NCBI RefSeq assembly: GCF_000009765.2
Contig: NC_003155.5
Location: 4,154,001 to 4,218,000, forward strand
Length of the DNA: 64,000 nucleotides
Source: Streptomyces avermitilis MA-4680 = NBRC 14893
GTDB taxonomy: Bacteria > Actinomycetota > Actinomycetes > Streptomycetales > Streptomycetaceae
Direction: 5' to 3'
Shown here: in pieces, positions 16,970-25,013 of the stretch
How the letters are laid out: every line of letters begins with the position of its first letter
Numbering within the stretch: the stretch's first letter is position 1
Program-made: the position numbers and the translations under genes
The notes under the pieces: generated by a model
What the model was told of the DNA's origin: nothing
Seen by the model: the letters and a program-made list of their open reading frames with translations, nothing else
The model's database searches: none

Positions 16970-17631
16970 TGACGGTACGAGGCGTACGCCCCTTCACTGC
17001 CGTGGGTTCACGTCCCCGGCCCGCGGCCCGTCCGCGTCCCTGGCTGGCCCTCCCGCTGCTGGCCGCGCTGCTCACCGGTTGCGGTATCCGGGCCACGCAG
17101 GTCCCGACCGACTTCGGGCCCGCGCCGTCGCGGGTGCCCTGTGCCCTGTCGGCGCCGGACCTCTCCACCCAGGGCAGTCCCGGCATCCCGGTCCAGGTCT
17201 TCCTGCTGTGCGCCTCGCAGTTGGTGACGGTGGACCGTTCGGTGCGCATCCCGGACGGCACGGCGGAGGCCGGGCGCCGGGTGCTGGTGGCCCAGGGGCT
17301 GCTCGACGAACTCGCCCGGACCCCGTCGTCCGCCGAGAAGCAGGCGGGCTACACGAGCGACGTGAACGGCGGCATCAAGGTGAGCGGGCCCCGCGCCAAG
17401 GACCCCGGGAACACCTTCCGGCTGAGCACGTCGCCCCGGCGGCTCACCTCGTACGCGCTGGCGCAGCTCGTCTGCACGTTCGCCAACTCGGAGGCGACCG
17501 CCGCCGACGACGGCGCGGTCATCCTCGGCGGCCCGGACACCGGTTCACCGCGCCGCTACGAGTGCACGACGGAGGTGCGCTCCCGGCCGGGCACCCAGGA
17601 GCCACCGTCGACCGAGGTCAAGACAGGCTGA
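16969..17631 (+). CDS. AfsQ-operon lipoprotein
   Basis: A 220-residue lipoprotein. A basic N-terminus (RPRPAARPRPW) precedes LALPLLAALLTGCG with a clear lipobox, so Cys about 38 is lipidated. The mature part has VQVFLLCASQLVTVDRSVR and GRRVLVAQGLLDELARTP, a pattern seen in GerMN-type lipoproteins, and four further Cys. Its ATG overlaps the afsQ2 stop (TGATG), so it is made together with the sensor and probably tunes AfsQ2 signalling at the outer face of the membrane. That role is inferred from position. Confidence 0.9.
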   Translation: MTVRGVRPFTAVGSRPRPAARPRPWLALPLLAALLTGCGIRATQVPTDFGPAPSRVPCALSAPDLSTQGSPGIPVQVFLLCASQLVTVDRSVRIPDGTAEAGRRVLVAQGLLDELARTPSSAEKQAGYTSDVNGGIKVSGPRAKDPGNTFRLSTSPRRLTSYALAQLVCTFANSEATAADDGAVILGGPDTGSPRRYECTTEVRSRPGTQEPPSTEVKTG

Positions 17632-17758
17632 ACCGCCGCCGGGGCGCTCGTCCGTCCCGGAGCCGGGCCGGCCCTGGAGACCCCTACGTGTGCTGTGCCA
17701 CTCACACGCAGGGACGCAACACGGAACCGATCCCGCCGGACCCGGCGTCTTGGGGGGC

Positions 17759-18310
17759 GTGCAGCGTCAAGGCTCAGGCGGCGGCAGTGCCGTGATCCGC
17801 GTCCGTGTGGCAGGAGGTGTCCTCCTGGCCGCACACCTCATGCTCGTCGTCTGGATCACGCTGCGCCCGCTGGACGTTCCCTGGGTGAGCCCCGCCAACC
17901 TGCATCCCTTCGCCGGTATCAGGGCCGATCTCGCCCTGGGCCCGCGGGAGGCGGTGCGCCGGATCGGTGAGGGCCTCGGGCTGCTCGCCCCGCTCGGCGT
18001 GCTGCTGCCGATGGTGGCGGGGCGGCTCGCCGTCTCCCCGCTCGCCTCGCTGACCCGTACGGTCGCCGCGGGCGCCCTGATCTCGCTGGGCATCGAACTG
18101 CTCCAGACCGGGGTGCCGGGACAGGTCGTGGACGTCGACTCCCTGCTGCTCAACACGGTGGGCGTGGCCCTGGCCCATCTGGCGATCGTGCCCGCGGGCC
18201 GGGCCCGGCTCCGCCGCCGGGCCGAGACGCGGCGCCGTGCGGCCCTGGGCCGGGAGGAGCTCTCTCAGGGTCTGACCCCGACGATTCCCAGGGTCGGGAT
18301 CGCACCGTAG
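17759..18310 (+). CDS. VanZ-like membrane protein
   Basis: A 183-residue VanZ-family protein. GVLLAAHLMLVVWITLRPLD opens the family domain, with LHPFAGIRADLAL, LGLLAPLGVLLPMV, TVAAGALISLGIELLQTGVP and VDSLLLNTVGVALAHLAI covering four to five membrane helices; IELLQ and the DVDSLLLNTVG segment are the VanZ hallmark. A basic tail follows. The family was named for low-level teicoplanin resistance, but this member's role is unknown. GTG 17759 lies almost on top of a GGGGGG tract; GTG 17792 is an alternative start closer to helix one. Confidence 0.85.
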   Translation: MQRQGSGGGSAVIRVRVAGGVLLAAHLMLVVWITLRPLDVPWVSPANLHPFAGIRADLALGPREAVRRIGEGLGLLAPLGVLLPMVAGRLAVSPLASLTRTVAAGALISLGIELLQTGVPGQVVDVDSLLLNTVGVALAHLAIVPAGRARLRRRAETRRRAALGREELSQGLTPTIPRVGIAP

Positions 18311-18398
18311 AGCGACGCTTCGGCCCGCTTCGTCCCCGTAGCGTCGAGGACATCAAGGCAGACGGACTGCCTGTCCCACGGTTCGCGAAGGAGCCCTC

Positions 18399-18602
18399 AT
18401 GACCGCCATTTCCCGCCCCACCGACGGCCGGATGATCGGCGGAGTCTGCGCAGCGCTGGCACGGCGCTTCGGCACCTCCGCGACCACGATGCGCGTGATC
18501 TTCCTGCTGTCGTGCCTGCTTCCGGGCCCGCAGTTCCTGCTCTACATCGCGCTGTGGATCCTGTTCCCGTCGGAGCACAAGGCCGGCCGTACGGCCTGGT
18601 GA
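18399..18602 (+). CDS. PspC-domain small membrane protein
   Basis: A 67-residue protein: RPTDGRMIGGVCAALARRFG and TTMRVIFLLSCLLPGP followed by FLLYIALWILFPSE form a complete PspC domain with two short hydrophobic segments. PspC proteins are linked to envelope-stress responses in enterobacteria; stand-alone actinobacterial versions are mostly uncharacterised. The start has a good ribosome site (AGGAG, 5 nt). Confidence 0.9.
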   Translation: MTAISRPTDGRMIGGVCAALARRFGTSATTMRVIFLLSCLLPGPQFLLYIALWILFPSEHKAGRTAW

Positions 18603-18625
18603 CCGCACCGCTCCGCACATGCCGA

Positions 18626-18652
18626 GGGGCGCACCCGAGCCGGGTGCGCCCC
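18626..18652. terminator. Perfect 12-bp hairpin after the PspC gene
   Basis: GGGGCGCACCCG and CGGGTGCGCCCC pair fully around an AGC loop. It lies between convergent genes (PspC and a secreted protein). Confidence 0.85.
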
Positions 18653-18711
18653 ATCGACGTCGTACGAGACGAACGGCCGGGACGAACGGTCTCAGCCGAG
18701 CGGAATCGTGG

Positions 18712-19044
18712 TCACCGCAGTGTCGTGGTGGGCAGCCCCTTCAGCGGCAGCCCGCCCAGCAGTCCGGCGACCGGCGCGGCCGGACCGCCATTGAGGGCCT
18801 TGGCCGCGGTGGGCTTGGCCGCGGCCACACCCGCGCCGACCGCGTTCTGACCCTGGCTCAGCGCCTCACGCGAGCCGGGCAGCACCTGGGTGACGTTGTC
18901 CGCCGGCAGCGTGCGGGTGACGGTGTCCAGCGCCGAGGAGGCGTCCGGCACGGCCGGGGCCGCACTGGCGACGCCCGCGCCCGCGGCGGCGAAGGCGGCA
19001 CCGAGCGCGGCGACACCGAGAGTCTTGGCAGCAGACTGCTTCAT
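18712..19044 (-). CDS. Small secreted protein of unknown function
   Basis: A 110-residue protein with a signal peptide (MKQSAAKTLGVAAL, then GAAFAAAGAGVASAAPA, cleavage likely after ASA). The mature part is Ala, Gly, Val and Leu-rich without Cys (VTQVLPGSREALSQGQN, PVAGLLGGLPLKGLP). It is the same kind of protein as the one at 12279-12674, but with little direct identity. AAGGA lies 10 nt before the ATG. Function is unknown. Confidence 0.8.
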   Translation of the reverse strand: MKQSAAKTLGVAALGAAFAAAGAGVASAAPAVPDASSALDTVTRTLPADNVTQVLPGSREALSQGQNAVGAGVAAAKPTAAKALNGGPAAPVAGLLGGLPLKGLPTTTLR

Positions 19045-19129
19045 ATGGAATGCGTCCTTGGATCCGTTGACGGGGATGTGAGCGGTCCACGACCGTAAAC
19101 ACGCAAAGCCGCGCTCCGCAAACATCCAA

Positions 19130-19160
19130 AAGCGGCCGAATCCAGCGGACCCGGCCGCTT
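19130..19160 (-). terminator. Hairpin after add
   Basis: AAGCGGCCG (19130-19138) pairs with CGGCCGCTT (19152-19160). Read on the minus strand the stem is followed by TTTTGG, so it fits an intrinsic terminator for add. Confidence 0.7.
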
Positions 19161-19174
19161 CCGTTGCGCTCCAC

Positions 19175-20329
19175 TTACTCCTCGGATGCCGCAGAACTGC
19201 TGGTGGAAGCCGTCTGCTTGAACAGCCATTCGGATTTCAGCTCGGCATATCCAGGCTTGATGACGTCATTGATCATGGCCAGTCGTTCATCGAAAGGAAT
19301 GAATGCGGATTTCATAGCATTGACGGAGAACCAGGCCATGTCATCGAGCGTGTAGCCGAAAGCGTCGACAAGGTGCTCGAATTCGCGGCTCATACTCGTC
19401 CCCGACATCAGCCGGTTGTCGGTGTTCACCGTGGCCCTGAAGTGCAGCCGCCGCAGCAGCCCGATGGGGTGGTCGGCGTACGAGGACGCGGCGCCCGTCT
19501 GGAGGTTGGAGCTCGGGCACAGCTCCAGCGGGATGCGCTTGTCGCGCACATACGAGGCGAGGCGGCCCAGCTTCACCGAGCCGTCCTCGCGCACCTGGAT
19601 GTCGTCGATGATGCGCACGCCGTGACCGAGCCGGTCGGCGCCGCACCACTGGAGGGCCTGCCAGATCGACGGAAGACCGAAGGCCTCCCCGGCGTGGATC
19701 GTGAAGTGGTTGTTCTCGCGCTTGAGGTACTCGAACGCGTCGAGGTGCCGGGTGGGCGGGAAGCCCGCCTCGGCGCCCGCGATGTCGAATCCGACGACGC
19801 CCGCATCCCGGTAGCGGTTGGCGAGTTCGGCGATCTCCAGGGCGCGGGCCGCGTGCCGCATGGCGGTGAGCAGCGCGCCGACCCGGATGCGGTTGCCATC
19901 CTCCTTGGCCCGCCGCTCGCCGGCCCGGAAGCCCTCGTTGACGGCCTCGACGACCTCTTCGAGGCTGAGCCCGGCCTCCAGGTGCTGCTCGGGCGCGTAC
20001 CGCACCTCGGCGTAGACGACCCCGTCCGCGGCGAGGTCCTCGGCGCACTCGGCGGCGACCCGCACGAGCGCCGCACGGGTCTGCATGACGGCGCAGGTGT
20101 GGGCGAAGGTCTCCAGATACCGCTCCAGCGAACCGGAGTCGGCGGCCTCGCGGAACCAGATGCCGAGTTTGTCGGGGTCGGTCTCGGGGAGCCCGGAGTA
20201 CCCGGCGTCGCGGGCGAGTTCGACGATCGTGCCGGGGCGCAGCCCCCCGTCGAGGTGATCGTGGAGCAGGACCTTGGGCGCCCGGCGGATCTGTTCCGAG
20301 CTAGGGGTGTTCTGGTGCTGGCTCGTCAT
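19175..20329 (-). CDS. add: Adenosine deaminase
   Basis: A 384-residue zinc-dependent adenosine deaminase converting (deoxy)adenosine to (deoxy)inosine, the substrate of deoD. KVLLHDHLDGGLRPGT holds the first two zinc ligands (HxH), IHAGEAFGLPS the third His and the proton-donor Glu, DRLGHGVRI and ELCPSSNLQTGA the next elements, and FRATVNTDNRLMSGTSMS the metal-binding Asp. Start ATG 20329 lies 6 nt after a -10-like TATGGT, so it appears leaderless. A perfect CTACGCGCGTAG sits 4 bp upstream of that -10. C-terminal tail is Ser/Thr-rich. Confidence 0.96.
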   Translation of the reverse strand: MTSQHQNTPSSEQIRRAPKVLLHDHLDGGLRPGTIVELARDAGYSGLPETDPDKLGIWFREAADSGSLERYLETFAHTCAVMQTRAALVRVAAECAEDLAADGVVYAEVRYAPEQHLEAGLSLEEVVEAVNEGFRAGERRAKEDGNRIRVGALLTAMRHAARALEIAELANRYRDAGVVGFDIAGAEAGFPPTRHLDAFEYLKRENNHFTIHAGEAFGLPSIWQALQWCGADRLGHGVRIIDDIQVREDGSVKLGRLASYVRDKRIPLELCPSSNLQTGAASSYADHPIGLLRRLHFRATVNTDNRLMSGTSMSREFEHLVDAFGYTLDDMAWFSVNAMKSAFIPFDERLAMINDVIKPGYAELKSEWLFKQTASTSSSAASEE

Positions 20330-20335
20330 TTCCGC

Positions 20336-20357
20336 ACCATAAGCCCTACGCGCGTAG
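20336..20357 (-). promoter_or_regulatory. add promoter with perfect nucleoside-regulon palindrome
   Basis: On the minus strand CTACGCGCGTAG (20357-20346) is followed after 4 nt by TATGGT (20341-20336) and 6 nt later by the add ATG. The arrangement copies deoC. Confidence 0.8.
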
Positions 20358-20442
20358 AGCTCCGGGCACGACGAAGCGTCGATATCCAACAGTGACCCGG
20401 CGGACGGGTGGCGTACACCGATGCTTCTGACACTGTTCTGTC

Positions 20443-21207
20443 ATGGCACACCAAGCGACGCCGGTTCGCACGGCCCGGCTGGGGAGGACGCTCGGCCCGG
20501 AGCCGACGGCGGTGAGCGGAGTGGTGCTACTGCTCCCGGGCGGCGACGAGGCCTCCACCCGCAGACCGTCCCCCGTACTCCCGACCGCTTCCGTACGGGC
20601 GCTCGGGCGCCATCTCGCGCGCGCGGGACGCGACGAAGGCCTGGTCACGCATGTGGTGCACTACCGCTATCGCGGCTGGAACGGCAGCGAGGCGCATCTG
20701 GCGCACGACGCGTCCTGGGCCGCGGGCGAGGTCGTACGCCGCTACGGGGACGTCCCCGTCTGTCTCGCCGGCGTGGACATGGGCGGGCGGGCGGCGCTGC
20801 GCGCGGGCGGGCACACAGCCGTCAACTCGGTGCTGGCGCTCGCTCCCTGGCTGCCGGAGGAGGACGTGGCCGCGCCACCCGAACCGGTGAAGCAGCTCTC
20901 CGGACGGCGCGTGCTCCTCGTGCACGGCACGAACGACCAGCGCACCGACCCCGAGCTGTCGTTCCGGCTGGCGTCCCGGGCGAAGAAGACGAACCGCGAC
21001 ATCTGCCGCTTCGAAGTGCACTCCGACGGACACGGGTTGCATCAGCACCGGTCCGAAGTGCTGGCACTGGCCGAGGACTTCGTCATGGGCGTGCTGTTCG
21101 GGCACGCCTTCTCCCGCCCGGTGGAGGACGCGCTCGCCGCGCCGCCGCCGCTGGGGCTGCGGATGCCACTGGCGGCCGGGTTCGGGCGGTCGCTGAAGCG
21201 GCGTTGA
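20443..21207 (+). CDS. Alpha/beta-hydrolase with Asp in the nucleophile position
   Basis: A 254-residue cytoplasmic protein of the dienelactone-hydrolase/prolyl-oligopeptidase-like fold. GVVLLLPGGDEAST starts the fold, and THVVHYRYRGWNGSE follows. The nucleophile elbow reads LAGVDMGGRAAL, so Asp replaces the usual Ser of GxSxG. VLLVHGTNDQRTDPELS gives the acid Asp and HSDGHGLHQH the catalytic His. Substrate is unknown. It is divergent from add. Confidence 0.8.
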   Translation: MAHQATPVRTARLGRTLGPEPTAVSGVVLLLPGGDEASTRRPSPVLPTASVRALGRHLARAGRDEGLVTHVVHYRYRGWNGSEAHLAHDASWAAGEVVRRYGDVPVCLAGVDMGGRAALRAGGHTAVNSVLALAPWLPEEDVAAPPEPVKQLSGRRVLLVHGTNDQRTDPELSFRLASRAKKTNRDICRFEVHSDGHGLHQHRSEVLALAEDFVMGVLFGHAFSRPVEDALAAPPPLGLRMPLAAGFGRSLKRR

Positions 21208-21294
21208 GCGCTCCCGCGCGGGCCGGTCCGGCAGCGGTGGGTGACGGGTGGCCGAAGGGCAGCCGAATCAGCCGGATCAACCGGCTCAGTCGGC

Positions 21295-22248
21295 TCAGTC
21301 GGGCAGCAGATGTCCCCTTCTGGACAGCAGGAACTTCTTGAAGGCGGCCACCGGCGGTGTGTCCGGGTGGCCGTCCAGCCAGGCGACGCCGATCTCGCGG
21401 ACCGCGCGCGGGGCCGTGACCGTCAGCTCGACAACTCCCGGGCGGGGCACGGCCGGTGGCGGCAGGAGGGCGACCCCGAGCCCGGCGGCGACCAGGCCCC
21501 GTAGCGTCTCCGCCTCCTCGCCCTCGAAGGCGATGCGCGGTCTGAAACCGGCCTCCTGGCAGACGTCGTCGGTGATACGGCGCAGCCCGTAACCGGGTTC
21601 GAGGGTCACGAAGGTCTCGTCGGCGGCCTCGGCGAGGCGCACGCGCTTGCGTGCGGCGAGGCGGTGGTCGGCCGGGACGACGAGCCGCAGCTTCTGCTCG
21701 TCGAGCCGGCGGGCCACCAGGTCGGGCGCGTCCGGCACGGGCGAGGTCAGACAGAGGTCCAACTCCCCGGCCCGCAGCCGCTCGATCATCGCCTCGCCGT
21801 AGTTCTGGACGAGGCTGAAGCGGACGCGCGGATGATCGGCGCGGAAGGCTCGGATCAGCCCGGGCACGGTCTCGGAGCCCATGGTGTGCAGAAAGCCGAA
21901 GGCGACCTTGCCGGTGGCCGGGTCGGCGTCGGCGCGCACCTCGTCGGCGGCCCGCTCGATCTCGGCGAGCGCGCGCTCGACGGAGGCGAGGAACGTACGG
22001 CCGGCCGGGGTGAGCGAGACCGTGCGGCCGCGGCGGGCGAAGAGGTCGACGCCCAGGTCCTGCTCGAGGCGGACCAGGGAGCGGGAGAGGGTGGACTGCG
22101 GGACCTGCATCTCCTGCGCGGCCCGGGTGACGTGCTCGGTGCGGGCCACCCCGGCGAAGTACGCAAGGCGTGGAGCGAGCAATGCGACGATGTCTTCTGT
22201 GTCACTGGACGGTGACAGGTGGGCCTGTGACCTCTGCTGATGCACCAT
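21295..22248 (-). CDS. LysR-family transcriptional regulator
   Basis: A 317-residue LysR regulator. RLAYFAGVARTEHVTRAAQE and VPQSTLSRSLVRLEQDLGV are the helix-turn-helix and RRGRTVSLTPAGRTF completes the domain; an effector domain follows (GKVAFGFLHTMGSETVPGLI, LDLCLTSP, VVPADHRLA, LVAAGLGVALLPP). It is divergent from the MFS gene, 63 bp between starts, so it very likely controls that exporter, as is usual for LysR/MFS pairs. Effector unknown. Start ATG 22248. Confidence 0.92.
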   Translation of the reverse strand: MVHQQRSQAHLSPSSDTEDIVALLAPRLAYFAGVARTEHVTRAAQEMQVPQSTLSRSLVRLEQDLGVDLFARRGRTVSLTPAGRTFLASVERALAEIERAADEVRADADPATGKVAFGFLHTMGSETVPGLIRAFRADHPRVRFSLVQNYGEAMIERLRAGELDLCLTSPVPDAPDLVARRLDEQKLRLVVPADHRLAARKRVRLAEAADETFVTLEPGYGLRRITDDVCQEAGFRPRIAFEGEEAETLRGLVAAGLGVALLPPPAVPRPGVVELTVTAPRAVREIGVAWLDGHPDTPPVAAFKKFLLSRRGHLLPD

Positions 22249-22274
22249 GGGAACGATTATGGCGGTTTCATGCA

Positions 22275-22305
22275 TTGGACGGATGAGTGGCGGGACTCCT
22301 ACTTT
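22275..22305 (+). promoter_or_regulatory. Promoter of the MFS gene, leaderless type
   Basis: TTGGAC (22275-22280), 19-bp spacer, TACTTT (22300-22305); ATG 22312 starts 6 nt after the -10. Confidence 0.6.
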
Positions 22306-22311
22306 CGAAGC

Positions 22312-23604
22312 ATGCCTTCCGCCAGTACCGAGGCGCCCGCCACCGTGGGCGCCGTCCCGTCCGTTTCCGCCACCGCCGACCCCGCCGCCGACTCCCGTAT
22401 GGCCCCGGGCGGGCCCGGTTACCGCCGGATGAGCTTCGCCCTCTTCCTCGCCGGGGTGGCGACCTTCGCGCTCCTCTACTCCACCCAGGCTCTCCTCCCG
22501 CTGATCTCCTCCGACCTCGGGGTGACCGCGAGCGAGGCGAGCTGGACGGTGTCGGCCGCGACGGGCGGCCTGGCGCTGTTCGTGCTGCCGATGAGCGCGC
22601 TGTCGGAGCGGTTCGGACGGCGTACGTTGATGACGGCGTCGCTGGCGGTCGCGGTCTCGGTGGGTCTGCTGGTCCCCTTCGCCCCGTCGATCGGCGCGCT
22701 GATCGCGCTGCGGGCGGTGCAGGGCGCGGCGCTGGCGGGCCTGCCGGCGTCGGCGACGGCGTATCTGGCCGAGGAGGTCCGCCCCAAGGCGCTGATCACC
22801 GCGATCGGGCTGTTCGTCGCGGGCAACAGCGTCGGCGGCATGAGCGGCCGGGTCATCACCGGCTGGGTGGCACAGGAGTGGGGCTGGCGGGTCGCCGTCG
22901 GCACGATCGGGTTCCTCGCGGTGGCCTGCGCGTTCGCGTTCCGGCTGCTGCTTCCGGCCCCGAAGCACTTCACGCCGGGCTCGCTGCGGCCCCGCGTGCT
23001 GGCCCGCACGGTCCGCGACCACCTCGCCGACCCGCTGCTGTGCCGGCTGTACGCGATCGGCGCGCTGTTCATGATGGTGTTCGGCGGGGTCTACACGGTG
23101 ATCGGCTACCGCCTCACGGAGGCGCCGTTCTCGCTGCCGCAGGGCATCATCGGCTCGGTCTTCCTGGTGTACCTGGTGGGTACGGTCTCGGCGTCGACGG
23201 CCGGACGGCTGGTCGACCGCCTCGGTCGGCGGGGCTCGCTGTACCTGGCGGGCGGTACGACCACGGCGGGCCTGCTGCTGTCCCTGGCCGGCTCCCTGGT
23301 GTTCGTGCTGCTGGGCCTGGTGCTGATCACGGCGGGCTTCTTCGCGGGGCACGCGGTGGCGTCGTCGGCGGTGAGCCACACGGCGAAGCGGGGCCGCGCC
23401 CAGGCCTCCGCCCTGTACCAGTCCGCGTACTACATCGGCTCCAGCGCGGGCAGCACGCTCGGCGCGGTCGCCTTCCACGCGGGCGGCTGGGCGGGCACGG
23501 TCACCCTGGGCCTGCTCGCGGTGCTCGGCGTCGTGACGATCACGGTGTTCGGCTCGCACGCGGCACGGGCGCAGGCGCGACGGAGTCCGGTGCCGGCGCA
23601 CTGA
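22312..23604 (+). CDS. MFS transporter (DHA1-type)
   Basis: A 430-residue major facilitator with about 12 membrane helices. A polar 30-residue N-terminus precedes MSFALFLAGVATFALLYSTQ; LSERFGRRTLMTASLAVAVS is the loop 2-3 motif of the family; VQGAALAGLPASATAYLAEE, WRVAVGTIGFLAVACAFAF and RLVDRLGRRGSLYLAGG continue the pattern. It resembles YnfM/arabinose-efflux-type drug transporters. Likely regulated by the divergent LysR protein. The substrate cannot be told from sequence. Confidence 0.9.
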   Translation: MPSASTEAPATVGAVPSVSATADPAADSRMAPGGPGYRRMSFALFLAGVATFALLYSTQALLPLISSDLGVTASEASWTVSAATGGLALFVLPMSALSERFGRRTLMTASLAVAVSVGLLVPFAPSIGALIALRAVQGAALAGLPASATAYLAEEVRPKALITAIGLFVAGNSVGGMSGRVITGWVAQEWGWRVAVGTIGFLAVACAFAFRLLLPAPKHFTPGSLRPRVLARTVRDHLADPLLCRLYAIGALFMMVFGGVYTVIGYRLTEAPFSLPQGIIGSVFLVYLVGTVSASTAGRLVDRLGRRGSLYLAGGTTTAGLLLSLAGSLVFVLLGLVLITAGFFAGHAVASSAVSHTAKRGRAQASALYQSAYYIGSSAGSTLGAVAFHAGGWAGTVTLGLLAVLGVVTITVFGSHAARAQARRSPVPAH

Positions 23605-23686
23605 GCTCCGCACTCCCCTCCGCCCCCTTCCCCTGATTCCCCCGGATTCCCTCTGGTTCCCCCTCGTTCCCCCTGGTCGGCGCCCG

Positions 23687-23709
23687 TTGTCAGTGGTCGC
23701 GTGTAGCGT
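23687..23709 (+). promoter_or_regulatory. PafBC (RecA-NDp) type DNA-damage promoter of the clamp paralogue
   Basis: TTGTCAGTG (23687-23695), N8, TAGCGT (23704-23709) fits exactly the mycobacterial RecA-NDp consensus TTGTCRGTG-N8-TAnnnT, recognised through PafBC after DNA damage. The start codon is 36 bp downstream. Confidence 0.8.
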
Positions 23710-23744
23710 CCGCGCGACAACTGGGCCGAGCAGGGGGATTGTTG

Positions 23745-24875
23745 ATGGAGTTCCAGGTCGAACGCGGGGCGTTCGCCGAGGCGGTGGGCTGGGCGGCCCG
23801 CGCACTGCCCGCGCGTTCGCCGGTGCCGGTACTGGGCGGGCTGCTGCTGACGGCGGACGCGGGGCGGCTGAGCGTCTCGGGGTTCGACTTCGAGGCGGCC
23901 GCGCGCATCGGGACCGACGCGGAGACAGTGGCGGAAGGGCAGGTGCTCGTCCTCGGGCGCAGGCTGCTGGACATCTGCCGGGTGCTGCCGGACGGTCCGG
24001 TGAGCTGTGTGCTGGAGGGGACGCGGTTCACGGTGGAGGCGGGCGGCACCCGGTTCGGCCTGTCGACGCTGCCGCGCGAGGAGTACCCGGCGCTGCCCGT
24101 ACCGCCCGAGCCGTACGGCAGCGTGGACGCCGACGCGTTCGCGAGCGCCGTCTCCCAGGTCGCCGTCGCCGCCGGACGCGACGACACCCTGCCGGTGCTC
24201 ACCGGCGTACAGCTGCGCCTGGACGGCGACGCGATGACGCTGGCCGCGTCGGACCGCTACCGCTATGCCGTGCGGACGCTGGGGTGGCAGCCGGAGGCGG
24301 CGGCCGACGGAGTCGTGGAGGCGCTGCTGCCCGCGCGGCGGCTGCTCGACATCGCGCGCTCACTGGCCCGCTCCGGTGACGTCCGCATCGGCTTCGACCG
24401 GGCGGCCGGCGGGCTGATCGGCTTCGAGGGCGGTCGGATGCGTACGGTCGTACGGCTGCTGGAGGGGCGGCTGCCGAAGTACGGGTCGCTGTTCGCCGTG
24501 GCGGGGGCCGCGGTCGCCGAGGTCGAGTGCGGGGCGCTGGCGGAGGCGGTACGGCGGGTCGCGGTGGTGGCGGAGGCGAACAGTCCGGTGCGGCTGGACT
24601 TCTCGGCGCCGGACGGGACGGTGCTGCTGGGCGCCGGGTACGGCGACGACGTGGCCGCGCAGCGGCTGCCCGCCGTGCTGAGCGGTGCCGAAGAGGTCAC
24701 GGCGGCGTTCAACCCGGGGTATCTGCTGGACGCGCTGAACTCCTTCGAGGCGCCCCGGGTGCGGCTGGAGCTGCTGGGGGCCGGACAGCGGACGCTGCTC
24801 ACGGCGGTGGCGGACGGCGGCGAGCCGGACACCGCGCACCGGCATCTGCTCATGTCCGTGAGGCAACTGGTCTGA
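23745..24875 (+). CDS. DNA polymerase III beta-subunit (sliding clamp) paralogue
   Basis: A 376-residue DnaN homologue, full length for the family, with three clamp domains: MEFQVERGAFAEAVGWAARA through GGLLLTADAGRLSVSG; VSQVAVAAGRDDTLPVLTGV with TLAASDRYRYAVR; and VVAEANSPVRLDFSAPDGTV through FNPGYLLDALNSF to the C-terminal HLLMSVRQLV. The surroundings (no dnaA, recF or gyrB) show it is not the replicative dnaN. AGGGGG lies 7 nt before ATG 23745. The PafBC-type promoter implies damage induction, so it could serve a translesion polymerase or repair. The next gene has the same promoter. Confidence 0.88.
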   Translation: MEFQVERGAFAEAVGWAARALPARSPVPVLGGLLLTADAGRLSVSGFDFEAAARIGTDAETVAEGQVLVLGRRLLDICRVLPDGPVSCVLEGTRFTVEAGGTRFGLSTLPREEYPALPVPPEPYGSVDADAFASAVSQVAVAAGRDDTLPVLTGVQLRLDGDAMTLAASDRYRYAVRTLGWQPEAAADGVVEALLPARRLLDIARSLARSGDVRIGFDRAAGGLIGFEGGRMRTVVRLLEGRLPKYGSLFAVAGAAVAEVECGALAEAVRRVAVVAEANSPVRLDFSAPDGTVLLGAGYGDDVAAQRLPAVLSGAEEVTAAFNPGYLLDALNSFEAPRVRLELLGAGQRTLLTAVADGGEPDTAHRHLLMSVRQLV

Positions 24876-24937
24876 GGCAGCCGGGAGCAGTCGTCGACAG
24901 CCGGTCCGACCTGGGCATTTTCCCGCTCGGGGGGCCG

Positions 24938-24960
24938 TTGTCAGTGGGCTGCGGTAGCTT
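24938..24960 (+). promoter_or_regulatory. PafBC (RecA-NDp) type DNA-damage promoter of the SigG-like gene
   Basis: TTGTCAGTG (24938-24946), N8, TAGCTT (24955-24960) is a second perfect consensus match, shared with the clamp paralogue upstream. The start codon is 54 bp downstream. Confidence 0.8.
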
Positions 24961-25013
24961 CCGAAGTGCCGGCGCGACGAGGCGACGGGAACGGCCACAG
25001 GGGTGGGTTGGCG

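Noticed and set aside
19417..19440. TTGTCGGTG inside add as a PafBC promoter
   Set aside because: It lies in the coding region and no TAnnnT follows at the needed 8-nt distance.
23745..24875. Clamp gene as the replicative dnaN of the chromosome origin
   Set aside because: No dnaA, recF, gyrB, rpmH or DnaA-box cluster is near, and the promoter is of DNA-damage type.
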